Shown: piece by piece, positions 15,526 to 24,834 of the stretch
How the letters are laid out: each line of letters starts with the position of its first letter
Position numbering within the stretch: the stretch's first letter is position 1
Source: Cupriavidus gilardii
GTDB lineage: Bacteria; Pseudomonadota; Gammaproteobacteria; Burkholderiales; Burkholderiaceae
Direction: 5' to 3'
Assembly (NCBI RefSeq): GCF_008801915.1
Contig: NZ_VZOV01000002.1
Coordinates: 186,001-250,000, forward strand
DNA length: 64,000 nt
Notes under the pieces: generated by a model
Databases searched by the model: none
The model's input: only the letters and a program-made list of their open reading frames with translations
What the model was told of the DNA's origin: nothing
Made by a program: the position numbers and the translations under genes

Positions 15526-17486
15526 TGGACATGGACTATGAAGGCGCTGCCGAGATTGAACGCGCGTGGCGCGAAGGACTGACGCCCGACCCGCTGCTCA
15601 CCGTGTCCGAATGGTCAGATCGCCACCGGATGCTCTCCAGCAAGGCCTCTGCGGAACCGGGTCGCTGGCGCACCAGCCGCACGCCTTACTTGAAAGCGAT
15701 CATGGATTGCCTGTCGCCCACATCGCCGCTCGAGCGTGTGGTGTTCATGAAAGCGGCACAGCTTGGCGCGACCGAGATGGGATCGAACTGGATCGGCTAT
15801 GTGATCCATCACGCACCCGGTCCAATGATGGCGGTGTGGCCAACAGTGGAGATGGCCAAGCGCAACTCCAAGCAGCGGATCGATCCGCTGATCGAGGAGT
15901 CGTCCGCACTGGCTGAACTGATTGCACCGGCGCGCAGCCGGGATTCCGGCAACACCATCCTGGCCAAGGAGTTCCGGGGTGGCGTGCTGGTGATGACTGG
16001 AGCCAACAGCGCGGTCGGGCTGCGCTCGATGCCGGTGCGCTACCTGTTCCTCGACGAGGTCGACGGTTATCCGTTGGACGTCGAGGGCGAAGGCGATGCG
16101 ATCTCGCTGGCAGAGGCACGTACACGCACGTTCGCGCGGCGCAAGATCTTCATCGTCTCGACTCCGACGATTTCAGGGGCATCGGCTATCGAGCGCGAGT
16201 ACGAGGCCAGTGACCAACGTCGCTACTTCGTGCCGTGTCCGCATTGCTCCCACCGTCAGTGGCTGCGTTTCGAGCAGCTCCGCTGGGACAAAGGGCAACC
16301 GGAGACCGCTGCCTACATCTGCGAGTCGTGTGACACCGCGATTGCCGAGCACCACAAAACGTGGATGCTGGAGCACGGCGAGTGGCGCGCGATGATCACC
16401 GATGGCACGGGCAAGACGGCAGGCTTCCACCTGTCGTCGCTATACAGCCCGGTGGGCTGGCGTTCGTGGCGTGAGATCGCCGCTGCGTGGGAAGCCGCCG
16501 TCAGTAAAGAGTCGGGATCGGCCGCTGCCATCAAGACCTTCAAGAACACCGAGCTGGGTGAAACCTGGGTCGAGGAGGGCGAAGCCCCGGACTGGCAACG
16601 ACTGGTCGAGCGCAGAGAAGACTACCGCGTCGGCACGGTGCCGCAAGGCGGTCTGCTCTTGGTCGGCGCGGCCGACGTGCAGAAAGATCGTATCGAGGCG
16701 TCGGTCTGGGCCTTCGGGCGTGGCAAGGAGTCGTGGCTGGTCGAGCACCGAGTCCTGATGGGCGATACCGCACGGGACACAGTGTGGAAGGCGCTGGCCG
16801 CGATGCTGGCCGAGAACTGGACGCACGCCTCGGGGGTGGCGATGCCACTGGCGCGCTTCGCGCTGGACACCGGCTTTGCCACGCAGGAGGCTTACGCCTT
16901 CGTGCGAGCCTGCCACGATCCGCGCGTGATGGCGGTCAAGGGCGTACCGCGCGGTGCCGCACTGATCGGCACGCCGACCGCCATCGATGTCTCGCAGGGT
17001 GGCAAGAAGCTGCGCCGGGGCATCAAGGTGTACACGGTGGCGGTCAGCATCGCCAAGCTCGAGTTCTACAACAACCTGCGCAAGAGCGCAGATGTTGGCG
17101 AGGACGGATTGACCACGGTGTTCCCGGCTGGGTTCGTCCATCTGCCCAAGATCGACGCCGAGTTCATTCAGCAGCTGTGCGCCGAGCAACTGATCACCCG
17201 CCGCGACCGCAACGGCTTCCCGGTGCGCGAGTGGCAAAAGATGCGTGAGCGCAATGAGGCGCTCGACTGCTACGTCTACGCCCGCGCGGCTGCATCGGCG
17301 GCGGGTCTGGATCGCTTCGAGGAACGTCACTGGCGGGAACTGGAGCGACAACTGGGGTTGGCCAGTCCGCCAGCCCTTGAAACACCTACTGAATCGATCA
17401 ACGAGGCCACCCAACGCGGTGGCCTCGCTGTTTCTGCGCCCCGCAGCACCGGGCGACGAGTGATTAGGAGCCGCTGGCTCAGCTGA
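15525..17486 (+). CDS. Terminase large subunit, GpA family
   Basis: A 653-residue packaging motor. The N-terminal ATPase carries the degenerate Walker A of GpA proteins (KAAQLGATEMG near residue 75) and Walker B VRYLFLDEVDGYP near residue 175. A CPHC...CESC zinc pair lies near residues 240-265. The C-terminal nuclease half includes DVQKDRIEASVWAFG. It would pump DNA into proheads and cut concatemers, cos-type by analogy with lambda. Confidence 0.95.
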   Translation: MDMDYEGAAEIERAWREGLTPDPLLTVSEWSDRHRMLSSKASAEPGRWRTSRTPYLKAIMDCLSPTSPLERVVFMKAAQLGATEMGSNWIGYVIHHAPGPMMAVWPTVEMAKRNSKQRIDPLIEESSALAELIAPARSRDSGNTILAKEFRGGVLVMTGANSAVGLRSMPVRYLFLDEVDGYPLDVEGEGDAISLAEARTRTFARRKIFIVSTPTISGASAIEREYEASDQRRYFVPCPHCSHRQWLRFEQLRWDKGQPETAAYICESCDTAIAEHHKTWMLEHGEWRAMITDGTGKTAGFHLSSLYSPVGWRSWREIAAAWEAAVSKESGSAAAIKTFKNTELGETWVEEGEAPDWQRLVERREDYRVGTVPQGGLLLVGAADVQKDRIEASVWAFGRGKESWLVEHRVLMGDTARDTVWKALAAMLAENWTHASGVAMPLARFALDTGFATQEAYAFVRACHDPRVMAVKGVPRGAALIGTPTAIDVSQGGKKLRRGIKVYTVAVSIAKLEFYNNLRKSADVGEDGLTTVFPAGFVHLPKIDAEFIQQLCAEQLITRRDRNGFPVREWQKMRERNEALDCYVYARAAASAAGLDRFEERHWRELERQLGLASPPALETPTESINEATQRGGLAVSAPRSTGRRVIRSRWLS

Positions 17487-17508
17487 CAGATGTGCCGATG
17501 AGGACACG

Positions 17509-17715
17509 ATGACTTACACCACTACTGAGCTCGACGCGTTGAAGCGTGCGCTGGCCACTGGCGAGCGCCGTGTGAGCTTCGGCGACAAAACGATTGAGTA
17601 CCGCTCAGTCGAAGAGTTGCAGGCCGCCATTCGAACTGTCGAGACAGAGATCGCCCGAAATTCAGGGAAAAGCCTCGTCCGTCAGTTGCGCGTCACGACC
17701 CGGAAGGCCACCTGA
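17509..17715 (+). CDS. gpW-like head-tail joining protein
   Basis: A 68-residue protein matching lambda gpW in size and position. It has a helix-rich start (TTTELDALKRALATGERRVSF), a beta hairpin and a basic C-terminus. It would plug the portal so that DNA is retained and the tail can attach. It overlaps the portal gene by 1 nt. Confidence 0.85.
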   Translation: MTYTTTELDALKRALATGERRVSFGDKTIEYRSVEELQAAIRTVETEIARNSGKSLVRQLRVTTRKAT

Positions 17716-19208
17716 TGAGCTGGTTCTCCAAACTTCGGCGCGGCATGTTTGGCGGCCCGTCGCCGACTTACGACGGTATCGGCGGTGGTCGGCGAGCGAT
17801 TGCCTGGCAGGTCGGAAATCCTGGTGCCGTTGCCGCGCTGGCCTTCACCCAGAACGAGCTCCGCGCCAAAAGCCGCGACCTGGTGCGACGCAACGCTTGG
17901 GCGGCCGCCGGCGTGGAGGCCTTCGTCGCCAACGCGATCGGCACGGGCATCAAGCCGCAGTCGATGCTCGCGGACAACGCACTGCGGGAAGCCATTCACG
18001 CCCTCTGGTGGGACTGGTGCAGCGATGCCGACGCAGCCGGCTTGACCGACTTCTACGGCCTGCAAGCACTCGCCTGCCGGGCAATGCTGGAAGGCGGTGA
18101 GGCACTGGTGCGGCTGCGCTATCGCCGACCCGAAGACGGTCTGGCGGTTGGCCTCCAGCTCCAGCTGCTGGAACCAGAACACTTGCCCATGACGATGAAC
18201 CTGGAGCTACCTTCCGGCAACGTGGTACGGGCCGGCATCGAGTTCGATCGGCTCGGCCGCCGCGTCGCCTACCACCTGTATCGCTCGCATCCCGGTGATG
18301 GCGCCTTGGCGCCAATGTCCGGCACGGGTGGCATGGACACCGTGCGCGTGCCTGCCACCGAGATCATCCACCTGTTCCGTCCGCTGCGCCCTGGCCAGAT
18401 CCGGGGCGAGCCGTGGTTGGCGCGAGCGCTGGTCAAGCTCAATGAGTTGGACCAATACGACGACGCCGAATTGGTGCGCAAGAAGACGGCGGCGATGTTT
18501 GCGGGCTTCATCACGCGCCTGGCGCCCGAGGACAACCTCATCGGCGAAGGGCTGGCGGACGCCAACGGCGTATCCCTGGCAGGACTGGAACCCGGGACCT
18601 TGCAGCTGCTGGAGCCTGGGGAGGACGTGAAGTTCAGCCAACCGGCTGACGTCGGAGCCAGTTATGCCGAGTTCCTGCGCATGCAGTTCCGGGCCGTCGC
18701 CGCCGCGATGGGCATCACTTACGAGATGCTCACCGGCGATCTGACGCAGGTGAACTACTCGTCGATCCGCGCCGGATTGCTGGAGTTTCGCCGCCGCTGC
18801 GAAGCGATCCAGCATGGCGTGATCGTCCACCAGCTCTGCCGCCCGATCTGGCGCGCATGGATGGAACAGGCTGCGCTCGAAGGCGCACTCGATCTCCCGG
18901 GCTTCGTCGGACGCAAACGGGAATACCTGGCCGCCAAATGGATTCCGCAGGGCTGGCAGTGGGTTGATCCGAAGAAGGAGTTCGACGCGATGCTCACCGC
19001 AATCCGTGCCGGGTTGCTTTCGCGCTCCGAAGCCATTTCCGCCTTCGGCTACGACGCCGAAGACATCGACCGCGAGATCGCGGCCGACAACCAGCGGGCC
19101 GATGAGCTGGGGCTGGTCTTCGACTCCGACCCGCGCCACGACAAGTCGCCCGTCAACGCCTCGGCGACCGCCACTCCGGCTCCGCCGCAAGAACCCCAGG
19201 ACAACTGA
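17715..19208 (+). CDS. Phage portal protein, lambda gpB family
   Basis: A 497-residue portal protein. Diagnostic stretches are ARDLVRRN-like SRDLVRRNAWAA near residue 60, HLFRPLRPGQIRGEPWLA near residue 220 and GITYEMLTGDLTQVNYSS near residue 335. Twelve copies would form the DNA entry ring at one capsid vertex. The proline/alanine-rich tail is probably disordered. Confidence 0.94.
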   Translation: MSWFSKLRRGMFGGPSPTYDGIGGGRRAIAWQVGNPGAVAALAFTQNELRAKSRDLVRRNAWAAAGVEAFVANAIGTGIKPQSMLADNALREAIHALWWDWCSDADAAGLTDFYGLQALACRAMLEGGEALVRLRYRRPEDGLAVGLQLQLLEPEHLPMTMNLELPSGNVVRAGIEFDRLGRRVAYHLYRSHPGDGALAPMSGTGGMDTVRVPATEIIHLFRPLRPGQIRGEPWLARALVKLNELDQYDDAELVRKKTAAMFAGFITRLAPEDNLIGEGLADANGVSLAGLEPGTLQLLEPGEDVKFSQPADVGASYAEFLRMQFRAVAAAMGITYEMLTGDLTQVNYSSIRAGLLEFRRRCEAIQHGVIVHQLCRPIWRAWMEQAALEGALDLPGFVGRKREYLAAKWIPQGWQWVDPKKEFDAMLTAIRAGLLSRSEAISAFGYDAEDIDREIAADNQRADELGLVFDSDPRHDKSPVNASATATPAPPQEPQDN

Positions 19209-19209
19209 T

Positions 19210-20529
19210 ATGCAGCTCGTACACCTGGCGTCCCGTCTCTACGGGACGCCGCTTCTCATTGCGCGTTCGAAACTGGACGTGATCCTGTCCGTCCTCGGCC
19301 CGCGCATCGGATTGCCCGAGATCGATGCTGCCGTCCCGCTTCCCACTTCGAAAGCCGGCACTGCGGTCGGGCAGCCCGGCATCGCGATCATTCCCGTGCA
19401 CGGCACCCTGGTACGACGGGCGATGGGACTGGAGGCGGCGTCTGGCCTGACCTCCTATGGGGAAATCGCGGCACGCATCGACGCCGCGCTGGCGGACCCA
19501 CAGGTCAGCGGCATCCTGCTCGACCTAGATTCGCCCGGCGGCGAAGCCGGTGGCGTGTTCGAGCTGGCCGAGCGGATTCGCGCTGCGAACGACATCAAGC
19601 CGGTGTGGGCGCATGCCAACGACTCGGCGTATTCGGCGGCTTACGCGATTGCAGCCGCCGCATCGCGCCTGACCCTGTCGCAAACCGCAGGTGTGGGCTC
19701 CATCGGTGTCATTGCGCTGCACGTCGACCAGTCCGTCAAGGATGCCAAGGACGGCGTCGACTTCACTGCGATCTACGCCGGCCACCACAAGAACGACTTT
19801 TCTCCCCACGCGCCGCTGTCGCCACAGGCGGCTTCCACCCTGCAGGCGGAAGTGGATCGGCTCTACGGAATCTTCGTCAGCCAGGTCGCGCAAATGCGAG
19901 CTCTGGACAGCGATGCCGTGCGGGCGACCGAAGCCAGCCTGCTCTTCGGCGAGGCTGCTGTGACGGCAGGCCTGGCTGACGCGGTGATGAGTTTCGATCA
20001 GGTCCTGATCGAGTTCTCCAACGCACTGGATGCGCAACGCCGGCTGGCGACACCCAGTACGGGCGCCGCGAAGCGCGGCCCGCTCGCCCGTGCCTCGCTT
20101 GCTTCACGGAACGCACCCCCGCAGATTTACAGCCAACAACAGTCTCATTTGGAGAAAACCATGACCGATCACGAACAGCAGCCCCGTCTGGACGAATCCG
20201 AGCCGGAGGTCACGCCAGACCCGGCAGACACCCCAGCGCATGAACCCACCACCCCGCCCGTGTCTGCATCGCTCGTCGGTGCGCACGCCAACGGCCGGAT
20301 CGAGGCACAAGCCATTGCCGAGATCTGCCTGATCGCAGGCACGCCACAGCGCACGGCGGAATTCCTCGCATCCGGGATGAACGAGGCCCAAGTCCGCCGC
20401 GCACTGCTCGAAGCTCGCGCTGAACAGCCGGAGATTGCCTCACGCATCACCGCCGATGCGGGAACCACCGTGCAGCCGGAGAGCAGCCCGGTCGTTGCCG
20501 CCGTCAAGAAACTCGCCACGAAGGAGTAA
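19210..20529 (+). CDS. S49 capsid maturation protease with C-terminal scaffold
   Basis: A 439-residue protein like lambda gpC. Residues 60-270 are an S49 (SppA-type) protease: GILLDLDSPGGEAGG, the catalytic serine in NDSAYSAAYAIA near residue 140 and the TAGVGSIGVI segment. The remaining 120 residues are acidic and proline-rich, typical of a scaffold, and can also be made from an internal start. Start: first ATG after the portal stop. Confidence 0.92.
   Translation: MQLVHLASRLYGTPLLIARSKLDVILSVLGPRIGLPEIDAAVPLPTSKAGTAVGQPGIAIIPVHGTLVRRAMGLEAASGLTSYGEIAARIDAALADPQVSGILLDLDSPGGEAGGVFELAERIRAANDIKPVWAHANDSAYSAAYAIAAAASRLTLSQTAGVGSIGVIALHVDQSVKDAKDGVDFTAIYAGHHKNDFSPHAPLSPQAASTLQAEVDRLYGIFVSQVAQMRALDSDAVRATEASLLFGEAAVTAGLADAVMSFDQVLIEFSNALDAQRRLATPSTGAAKRGPLARASLASRNAPPQIYSQQQSHLEKTMTDHEQQPRLDESEPEVTPDPADTPAHEPTTPPVSASLVGAHANGRIEAQAIAEICLIAGTPQRTAEFLASGMNEAQVRRALLEARAEQPEIASRITADAGTTVQPESSPVVAAVKKLATKE
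20161..20529 (+). CDS. Nested scaffold protein (Nu3-like internal start)
   Basis: An in-frame ATG inside the protease gene is preceded by GGAG at the right spacing (6 nt), after a serine/glutamine-rich linker. It would give a separate 122-residue acidic scaffold identical to the C-terminus of the protease, exactly as Nu3 is nested in lambda gene C. Confidence 0.75.
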   Translation: MTDHEQQPRLDESEPEVTPDPADTPAHEPTTPPVSASLVGAHANGRIEAQAIAEICLIAGTPQRTAEFLASGMNEAQVRRALLEARAEQPEIASRITADAGTTVQPESSPVVAAVKKLATKE

Positions 20530-20532
20530 GCC

Positions 20533-20910
20533 ATGTCTGCCATTCAGGAAACCAACAACCTCGGTGATCCCCTCAAGTACGAGGCGCCGAATCTCTATTC
20601 ACGCGACCTGGCCACGGTTGCTGCCGGTCAAAACCTGCAGCTCGGCGCCATCGTCGGCCGCGACAGTACGACCGGCAAGCTGAAAGCGCTCGACCCGGCC
20701 GCCACCGATGGCACTGAGAACGCGGTCGGCGTGCTCGCCGCTGACGTGGACGCGACCCTGATCGACCGGGAAGACGCGCTGCTGATCTCCCGCCACGCCA
20801 TCGTCGCCAGCCATGCCCTGGTGTGGCCGGTCGCCATCACCCCTACCGAGAAGGCCACTGCGATCGCTCAGATCGAAGCGCGTGGCGTCCTCGTCCGAAC
20901 CGCCGCCTGA
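20533..20910 (+). CDS. Head decoration protein, gpD-like
   Basis: A 125-residue beta-rich protein at the lambda gpD position. Typical features are an N-terminal segment that would lie on the capsid (LGDPLKYEAPNLYSRD), a GAIVGRDSTTGKL turn and the AVGVLAADVDA strand pair. Trimers would stabilise the expanded capsid. Confidence 0.88.
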   Translation: MSAIQETNNLGDPLKYEAPNLYSRDLATVAAGQNLQLGAIVGRDSTTGKLKALDPAATDGTENAVGVLAADVDATLIDREDALLISRHAIVASHALVWPVAITPTEKATAIAQIEARGVLVRTAA

Positions 20911-20924
20911 ATTAGGAGACAACC

Positions 20925-21926
20925 ATGCAGAACCCTTTTACCAATCCCGCGTTCTCGATGGCGGCGCTCACGGCGGCCATCAACATTCTTCCCAACCGTT
21001 ATGGCCGCATCGAGGATCTCGGTTTGATGCCGGCCAAGCCGGTGCGCCAGCGACAGGTCATCGTCGAGGAGATGAACGGCGTACTGAACCTGCTGCCGAC
21101 CTTACCGCCGGGCGCCCCGGGCACGGTCGGTGTGCGCGGCAAACGCACCTTGCGTTCGTTCGTGATCCCCCACATCCCGCATGACGATGTCGTCCTCCCG
21201 GAAGAGGTTCAGGGCATCCGCGCCTTTGGTTCGGAGACTGAAACGGAAGCCGTCGCGGGCGTCATCGCGCGCCACCTGGAGACCATGCGCAACAAGCATG
21301 CGATCACGCTAGAGCACCTGCGTATGGGTGCGCTCAAGGGCGTCATCCTGGATGCCGATGGTTCCGTGCTGTACGACCTGTTCGACGAGTTTGACATCAC
21401 GCCGCAGACCATCGCCTTCGATCTCGGCAACGCCGGCACGAATGTGAAGGCGAAATGCCTCGCAACCCTGGCCGCGATCGAGGACAACCTCAAGGGTGAG
21501 TTCATGAGCGGTGTGCACTGCCTGTGCTCGCCCGAGTTCTTCGCTGCACTGACCGGCCATGCCAAGGTCGAGAAAGCGTTCGAGAACTGGCAGCAGGGTG
21601 CCATCCTGATCAACGACGTGCGCCGTGGCTTCACCTACGCCGGCATCACCTTCGAGGAGTATCGCGGGCAGGCCACCGACCCCTCCGGCACCACCCGACG
21701 CTTCATTGCGGCTGGCGAGGCCCATGCCTTCCCGCTGGGCACGGTGGATACCTTCGGTACCTACTTCGCGCCAGCTGACTTCAACGAGACGGTCAACACC
21801 ATCGGGCAGACGCTGTATGCGAAGCAGGAGCCGCGCAAGTTCGATCGCGGCACTGACCTGCATACCCAGTCCAACCCGCTGCCCATGTGCCACCGCCCTG
21901 GTGTGCTCGTGAAGCTGACGGTGTGA
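20925..21926 (+). CDS. Major capsid protein, lambda gpE family
   Basis: A 333-residue capsid protein with the gpE-type start (NPFTNPAFSMAALTAAIN) and RYGRIEDLGLM near residue 28. The conserved end part runs through CSPEFFAALTGHAKVEKAFE and FGTYFAPADFNETVNT. GGAG precedes the ATG. It follows the decoration gene and ends in a TGATG overlap with the joining protein. Confidence 0.94.
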   Translation: MQNPFTNPAFSMAALTAAINILPNRYGRIEDLGLMPAKPVRQRQVIVEEMNGVLNLLPTLPPGAPGTVGVRGKRTLRSFVIPHIPHDDVVLPEEVQGIRAFGSETETEAVAGVIARHLETMRNKHAITLEHLRMGALKGVILDADGSVLYDLFDEFDITPQTIAFDLGNAGTNVKAKCLATLAAIEDNLKGEFMSGVHCLCSPEFFAALTGHAKVEKAFENWQQGAILINDVRRGFTYAGITFEEYRGQATDPSGTTRRFIAAGEAHAFPLGTVDTFGTYFAPADFNETVNTIGQTLYAKQEPRKFDRGTDLHTQSNPLPMCHRPGVLVKLTV

Positions 21927-22210
21927 TGGTGCGCATCGAAGACTTCTACGACGCCGCTGGGCGGTCTGGCTTGCTGGTGGATGCGGAAATCGATGGCCAC
22001 GCCATAGCCGTCGACTTCCGCGCCCCGGACGAATCCGTACTCGACGGGCTGGCCCTGTCCGCCGACTACACGATCCGCTTCCCGGCCTCGACACAGCCGA
22101 GCCTGGCAGCAGGGCAGACCGTGACGATCGGAGCCCACAGCTACCGCGTCCGTGATATCCGCAGCATCGGCGACGGCAGCGAGCGGCGAGCCGACCTCAC
22201 GCGACTCTGA
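21926..22210 (+). CDS. Head-tail joining protein (gpFII-like)
   Basis: A 94-residue beta-barrel-like protein in the position of lambda gpFII. Short strands (VTIGAHSYRVRDIRSIGDGS) end in a run of hydrophobic and charged residues. It would complete the head so the tail can dock. The assignment rests on size, order and a general match to the family. Confidence 0.7.
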   Translation: MVRIEDFYDAAGRSGLLVDAEIDGHAIAVDFRAPDESVLDGLALSADYTIRFPASTQPSLAAGQTVTIGAHSYRVRDIRSIGDGSERRADLTRL

Positions 22211-22220
22211 GGGACTCGGC

Positions 22221-22646
22221 ATGAATTCGATCCGCGAGCAGATCCTGCGGGCGGTTGCCGCACGCCTGAGCAGCGCCGTCGCGCCCGTGCCGGTGCTGCG
22301 CCACCCAACAACACCGGTTACGCGCGATACCGGACCCGCGCTCTTGATGTTCACCGAAGGCGACGCCATCACCGCGCACGCCAACAACCGCGTCGACCGA
22401 ACACTGACGATTCGCTGCGTCGCGGTGGCGCGTGGCGAGGAGGCCTTCGACGTCGCGGACCGGCTGATCGTGGCCGCACATGCTGCATTGATGACCGATG
22501 CCAACGTCACCGGCCTCGCGCTCGCGATCCGGGAGATCGATGGCGAGTGGGATGCCGAGGACGCCGATGCCGGCGCCGTCGCGTTGCCTGCCCGCTACGA
22601 GATCCGTTACCGCACCAATGCCCAAGACCTCACCCAGACAGGATGA
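22221..22646 (+). CDS. Minor tail / tail terminator-like protein
   Basis: A 141-residue protein in the place of lambda gpZ/gpU. It starts with the typical helix IREQILRAVAARL, followed by a beta sheet. Position between head-tail connector and tail tube suggests tail completion or terminator function. Start ATG 10 nt after the upstream stop. Confidence 0.72.
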   Translation: MNSIREQILRAVAARLSSAVAPVPVLRHPTTPVTRDTGPALLMFTEGDAITAHANNRVDRTLTIRCVAVARGEEAFDVADRLIVAAHAALMTDANVTGLALAIREIDGEWDAEDADAGAVALPARYEIRYRTNAQDLTQTG

Positions 22647-22651
22647 CCTTA

Positions 22652-22828
22652 ATGACGCTTGAACTGATGAAACCCCACACCCACGCCGGAGTGCGCTATG
22701 CCCCCGGCGCGTACCTGGATGTCGACGAGGCCACCGCACGATGGCTGATCGACCACGCCGTCGCCCAGGAGGTCGCAGTGGCCGACGCCACCCCGAAGCT
22801 CGCCACTCCCGTTCGTAAAGGAGACTGA
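22652..22828 (+). CDS. Small hypothetical tail-region protein
   Basis: A 58-residue protein with a short HTHAGVRYAPGAYLDVDEATARWL core, a pattern seen in small proteins of siphovirus head-tail regions. AGGA lies 8 nt before the ATG. An alternative ATG at 22643 would add three residues and overlap the previous stop. Confidence 0.7.
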   Translation: MTLELMKPHTHAGVRYAPGAYLDVDEATARWLIDHAVAQEVAVADATPKLATPVRKGD

Positions 22829-22830
22829 CC

Positions 22831-23583
22831 ATGCCGTATTTCTCTGGACAAGGCCGTGTCTACATCGGCGCCCGCGACACCGCCGGCAACCCGCAAGGGC
22901 TGAACTTTGTCGGCAACGTGCCGGAGCTCAAGGTGTCGCTGTCGGTCGAAACTCTGGAGCACCAAGAATCGACCAGCGGCCAGCGCCTGACCGACCTGCA
23001 GTTGATCAAGACCAAGAAAGGCGAATTCGCCTGCACGCTGGAAGAACTGATCGCCGTGAACTTGGGGTTGGCGTTGTACGGCACGACCATCGAACAGGTT
23101 AGCGGCACGGTGACGGCCGAGGCACTGCCCAACCCGGTCACGGCGGGGAGCCTGTACCTGCTCGCCAAGCAGAACGTCTCCTCTGTGGTGGTCAAGGACG
23201 CCTCCGGCACGCCCAAGACGCTGCCCGTCGCCCAGTACAGCCTCAATGCCAAGCACGGATCGCTGGTCATCAACGACAAGACGACGGGCGGCCCCTACGT
23301 GGAGCCGTTCAAGGTCGACTACGCCTATGGCGCGGCCCAATCGACGGCGCTGTTCACCCAGCCGCTGCCCGAACGGTGGGTGCGTTTCGAGGGCTTGAAC
23401 ACCGCCGACAGCAACCGCGAAGTGGTGATCGACCTGTACCGCGTGGCGATCAATCCGGCCAAGGAGCTCTCGATCATCACCGAGGAGTTGCTCAAGTTCG
23501 AGCTTTCCGGACAGGTGTTGGCCGACACGCTCAAGCCGACTGCCGGCGACCTCGGCCAGTTCGGCCGCATCGTGCTGTTGTAA
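22831..23583 (+). CDS. Tail tube (major tail) protein
   Basis: A 250-residue protein. The N-terminus (SGQGRVYIGARD), NVPELKVSLSVETLEHQES and the KKGEFACTLEEL strand are typical of siphovirus tail tube proteins, and the C-terminus is conserved acidic (ELLKFELSGQVLAD). Hexameric rings would stack to form the tail tube. It directly precedes the tail chaperone genes, as in lambda. Confidence 0.85.
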   Translation: MPYFSGQGRVYIGARDTAGNPQGLNFVGNVPELKVSLSVETLEHQESTSGQRLTDLQLIKTKKGEFACTLEELIAVNLGLALYGTTIEQVSGTVTAEALPNPVTAGSLYLLAKQNVSSVVVKDASGTPKTLPVAQYSLNAKHGSLVINDKTTGGPYVEPFKVDYAYGAAQSTALFTQPLPERWVRFEGLNTADSNREVVIDLYRVAINPAKELSIITEELLKFELSGQVLADTLKPTAGDLGQFGRIVLL

Positions 23584-23592
23584 GGAGCCGTC

Positions 23593-23994
23593 ATGACCCA
23601 TTCCGATCTGGATGTGCTCGTGACGCAGGCTCGGCTAATGGAAATGGCCGGGCAGCGCCTTACCATCAGCCCGCTGGTGGTCGGCGAACTGCCGGCGATG
23701 CTCAAGGCCGTGCGGCCTTTTGCCGAGCAGCTAACTGGCGAACCGGACTGGCTCGCCTTGCTCTGTGACCACGGCGACGCTTTGCTGGCTGCGCTGGCGC
23801 TCGCCAGCCGTCAGCCGCGCGAATGGGTGAACGCCCTGGCGCTGGACGATGCGATCACGTTGGCCGCTGCCGTGTTCGAGGTGAATGCCGATTTTTTCGT
23901 GCGCCGGGTCGCGCCGAAGGTCGGCGATCTGGCGCAGAGCCTGAACGGACAAAAGAAAGGTCTGTCGGCTGGATCGACGCCGTCGCCCGCCTGA
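23593..23994 (+). CDS. Tail assembly chaperone, short form (gpG-like)
   Basis: A 133-residue mostly helical protein between tail tube and tape measure genes, the location of lambda gpG. It contains TISPLVVGELPAMLKAVRPF and a run of helices to residue 115, then a short tail SAGSTPSPA read only when no frameshift occurs. It would coat the tape measure protein during tail assembly. Confidence 0.82.
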   Translation: MTHSDLDVLVTQARLMEMAGQRLTISPLVVGELPAMLKAVRPFAEQLTGEPDWLALLCDHGDALLAALALASRQPREWVNALALDDAITLAAAVFEVNADFFVRRVAPKVGDLAQSLNGQKKGLSAGSTPSPA

Positions 23995-24206
23995 TCCGCA
24001 GCGGTCACCGCTACCCGGACATCCTGGGATACACGCTGGGCCAGGTGAACGCCTTCCTGTCGGCCGACGACCGTCTCGAATACGAGCGTCTCTCCATCCA
24101 GTTGGCGGTTATGACTGCCGCCGCGCAAGGCAGCCGCGACGGCATCCGTCAGTTGCAGGCCGAACTCCATCAGGGAATGCGCGATGAAGATCGATCTGGT
24201 CGCTGA
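23593..24206 (+). CDS. Tail assembly chaperone, long form by -1 frameshift (gpGT-like)
   Basis: A second frame overlaps the end of the short form and has no usable start of its own. It encodes WIDAVARLIRSGHRYPDILG..TLGQVNAFL, a typical GT extension. A -1 slip at the A-AAG-AAA site would join them into a protein of about 204 residues. The ratio of short to long form normally matters for tail assembly. The extension ends 23 bp into the next gene. Confidence 0.8.
23952..23958 (+). promoter_or_regulatory. Probable -1 ribosomal slippery site
   Basis: The zero-frame codons here are CAA AAG AAA GGT, giving the heptamer A AAG AAA. A -1 slip at AAG enters the frame that continues as the GT extension. 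The site lies 34 nt before the zero-frame stop. It is not the lambda G GGA AAG heptamer. Confidence 0.65.
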
Positions 24207-24831
24207 GGGCCTGCTAGACCGGCGGCGTTTCAACGCTTGGCAGACCAATACCCACAAGGCGATCCACGCGGCAGTTGCCCGCGCGATGCGTGACAGCGGC
24301 AAGGATATGGCCGAACAGGTCCGCGGCGAGATGCGCGCCAGCTTCCGAACGGCCAGCCCCAAATTCCTGCGCTCCATGCACGCCAAGGTGTTCGACCGCA
24401 AAACCAATGCGTTCCCGGCCCTCTACCTCGGCTCGAAGGTGCCGTGGCTGGGCATCCACGAGCAAGGCGGAACGATCCGGGGGCGGATGCTGATCCCGCT
24501 GTTGCCTCAACACCGGCGCATCGGGCACAAGGCCTTCGCCCGGGTGATCGATGCGCTGATGCGATCCGGGAACGCCTGGTTCATCGAGAAGAACGGCCAG
24601 CAGATCCTGATGGCCGAGAACCTTGCCGAGAACGCCCGGCCGCTCACGCGCTTTCGCCGCGCCGAGCGCGAACGCAGCGGCGCAAAGCGCCTGCGGCGCG
24701 GCCAGGAGATTCCCATCGCCGTGCTGGTGCGGCGCGTGAGCTTGAGAAAACGCTTCGACCTCAACCGTGCGGTGCGGGTCGAGCTTCCCCGCCTGACGGC
24801 GGCCATCCGCAAGGCAATGTCGAAGGTTTGA
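24184..24831 (+). CDS. Phage tail protein, DUF6441-like
   Basis: A 215-residue basic protein between the tail chaperones and the tape measure gene. The segment FRTASPKFLRSMHAKVF and YLGSKVPWLGIHEQGG near residue 85 match proteins annotated DUF6441. It may act in tail completion; no catalytic motif is visible. Confidence 0.72.
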   Translation: MKIDLVAEGLLDRRRFNAWQTNTHKAIHAAVARAMRDSGKDMAEQVRGEMRASFRTASPKFLRSMHAKVFDRKTNAFPALYLGSKVPWLGIHEQGGTIRGRMLIPLLPQHRRIGHKAFARVIDALMRSGNAWFIEKNGQQILMAENLAENARPLTRFRRAERERSGAKRLRRGQEIPIAVLVRRVSLRKRFDLNRAVRVELPRLTAAIRKAMSKV

Positions 24832-24834
24832 ACG

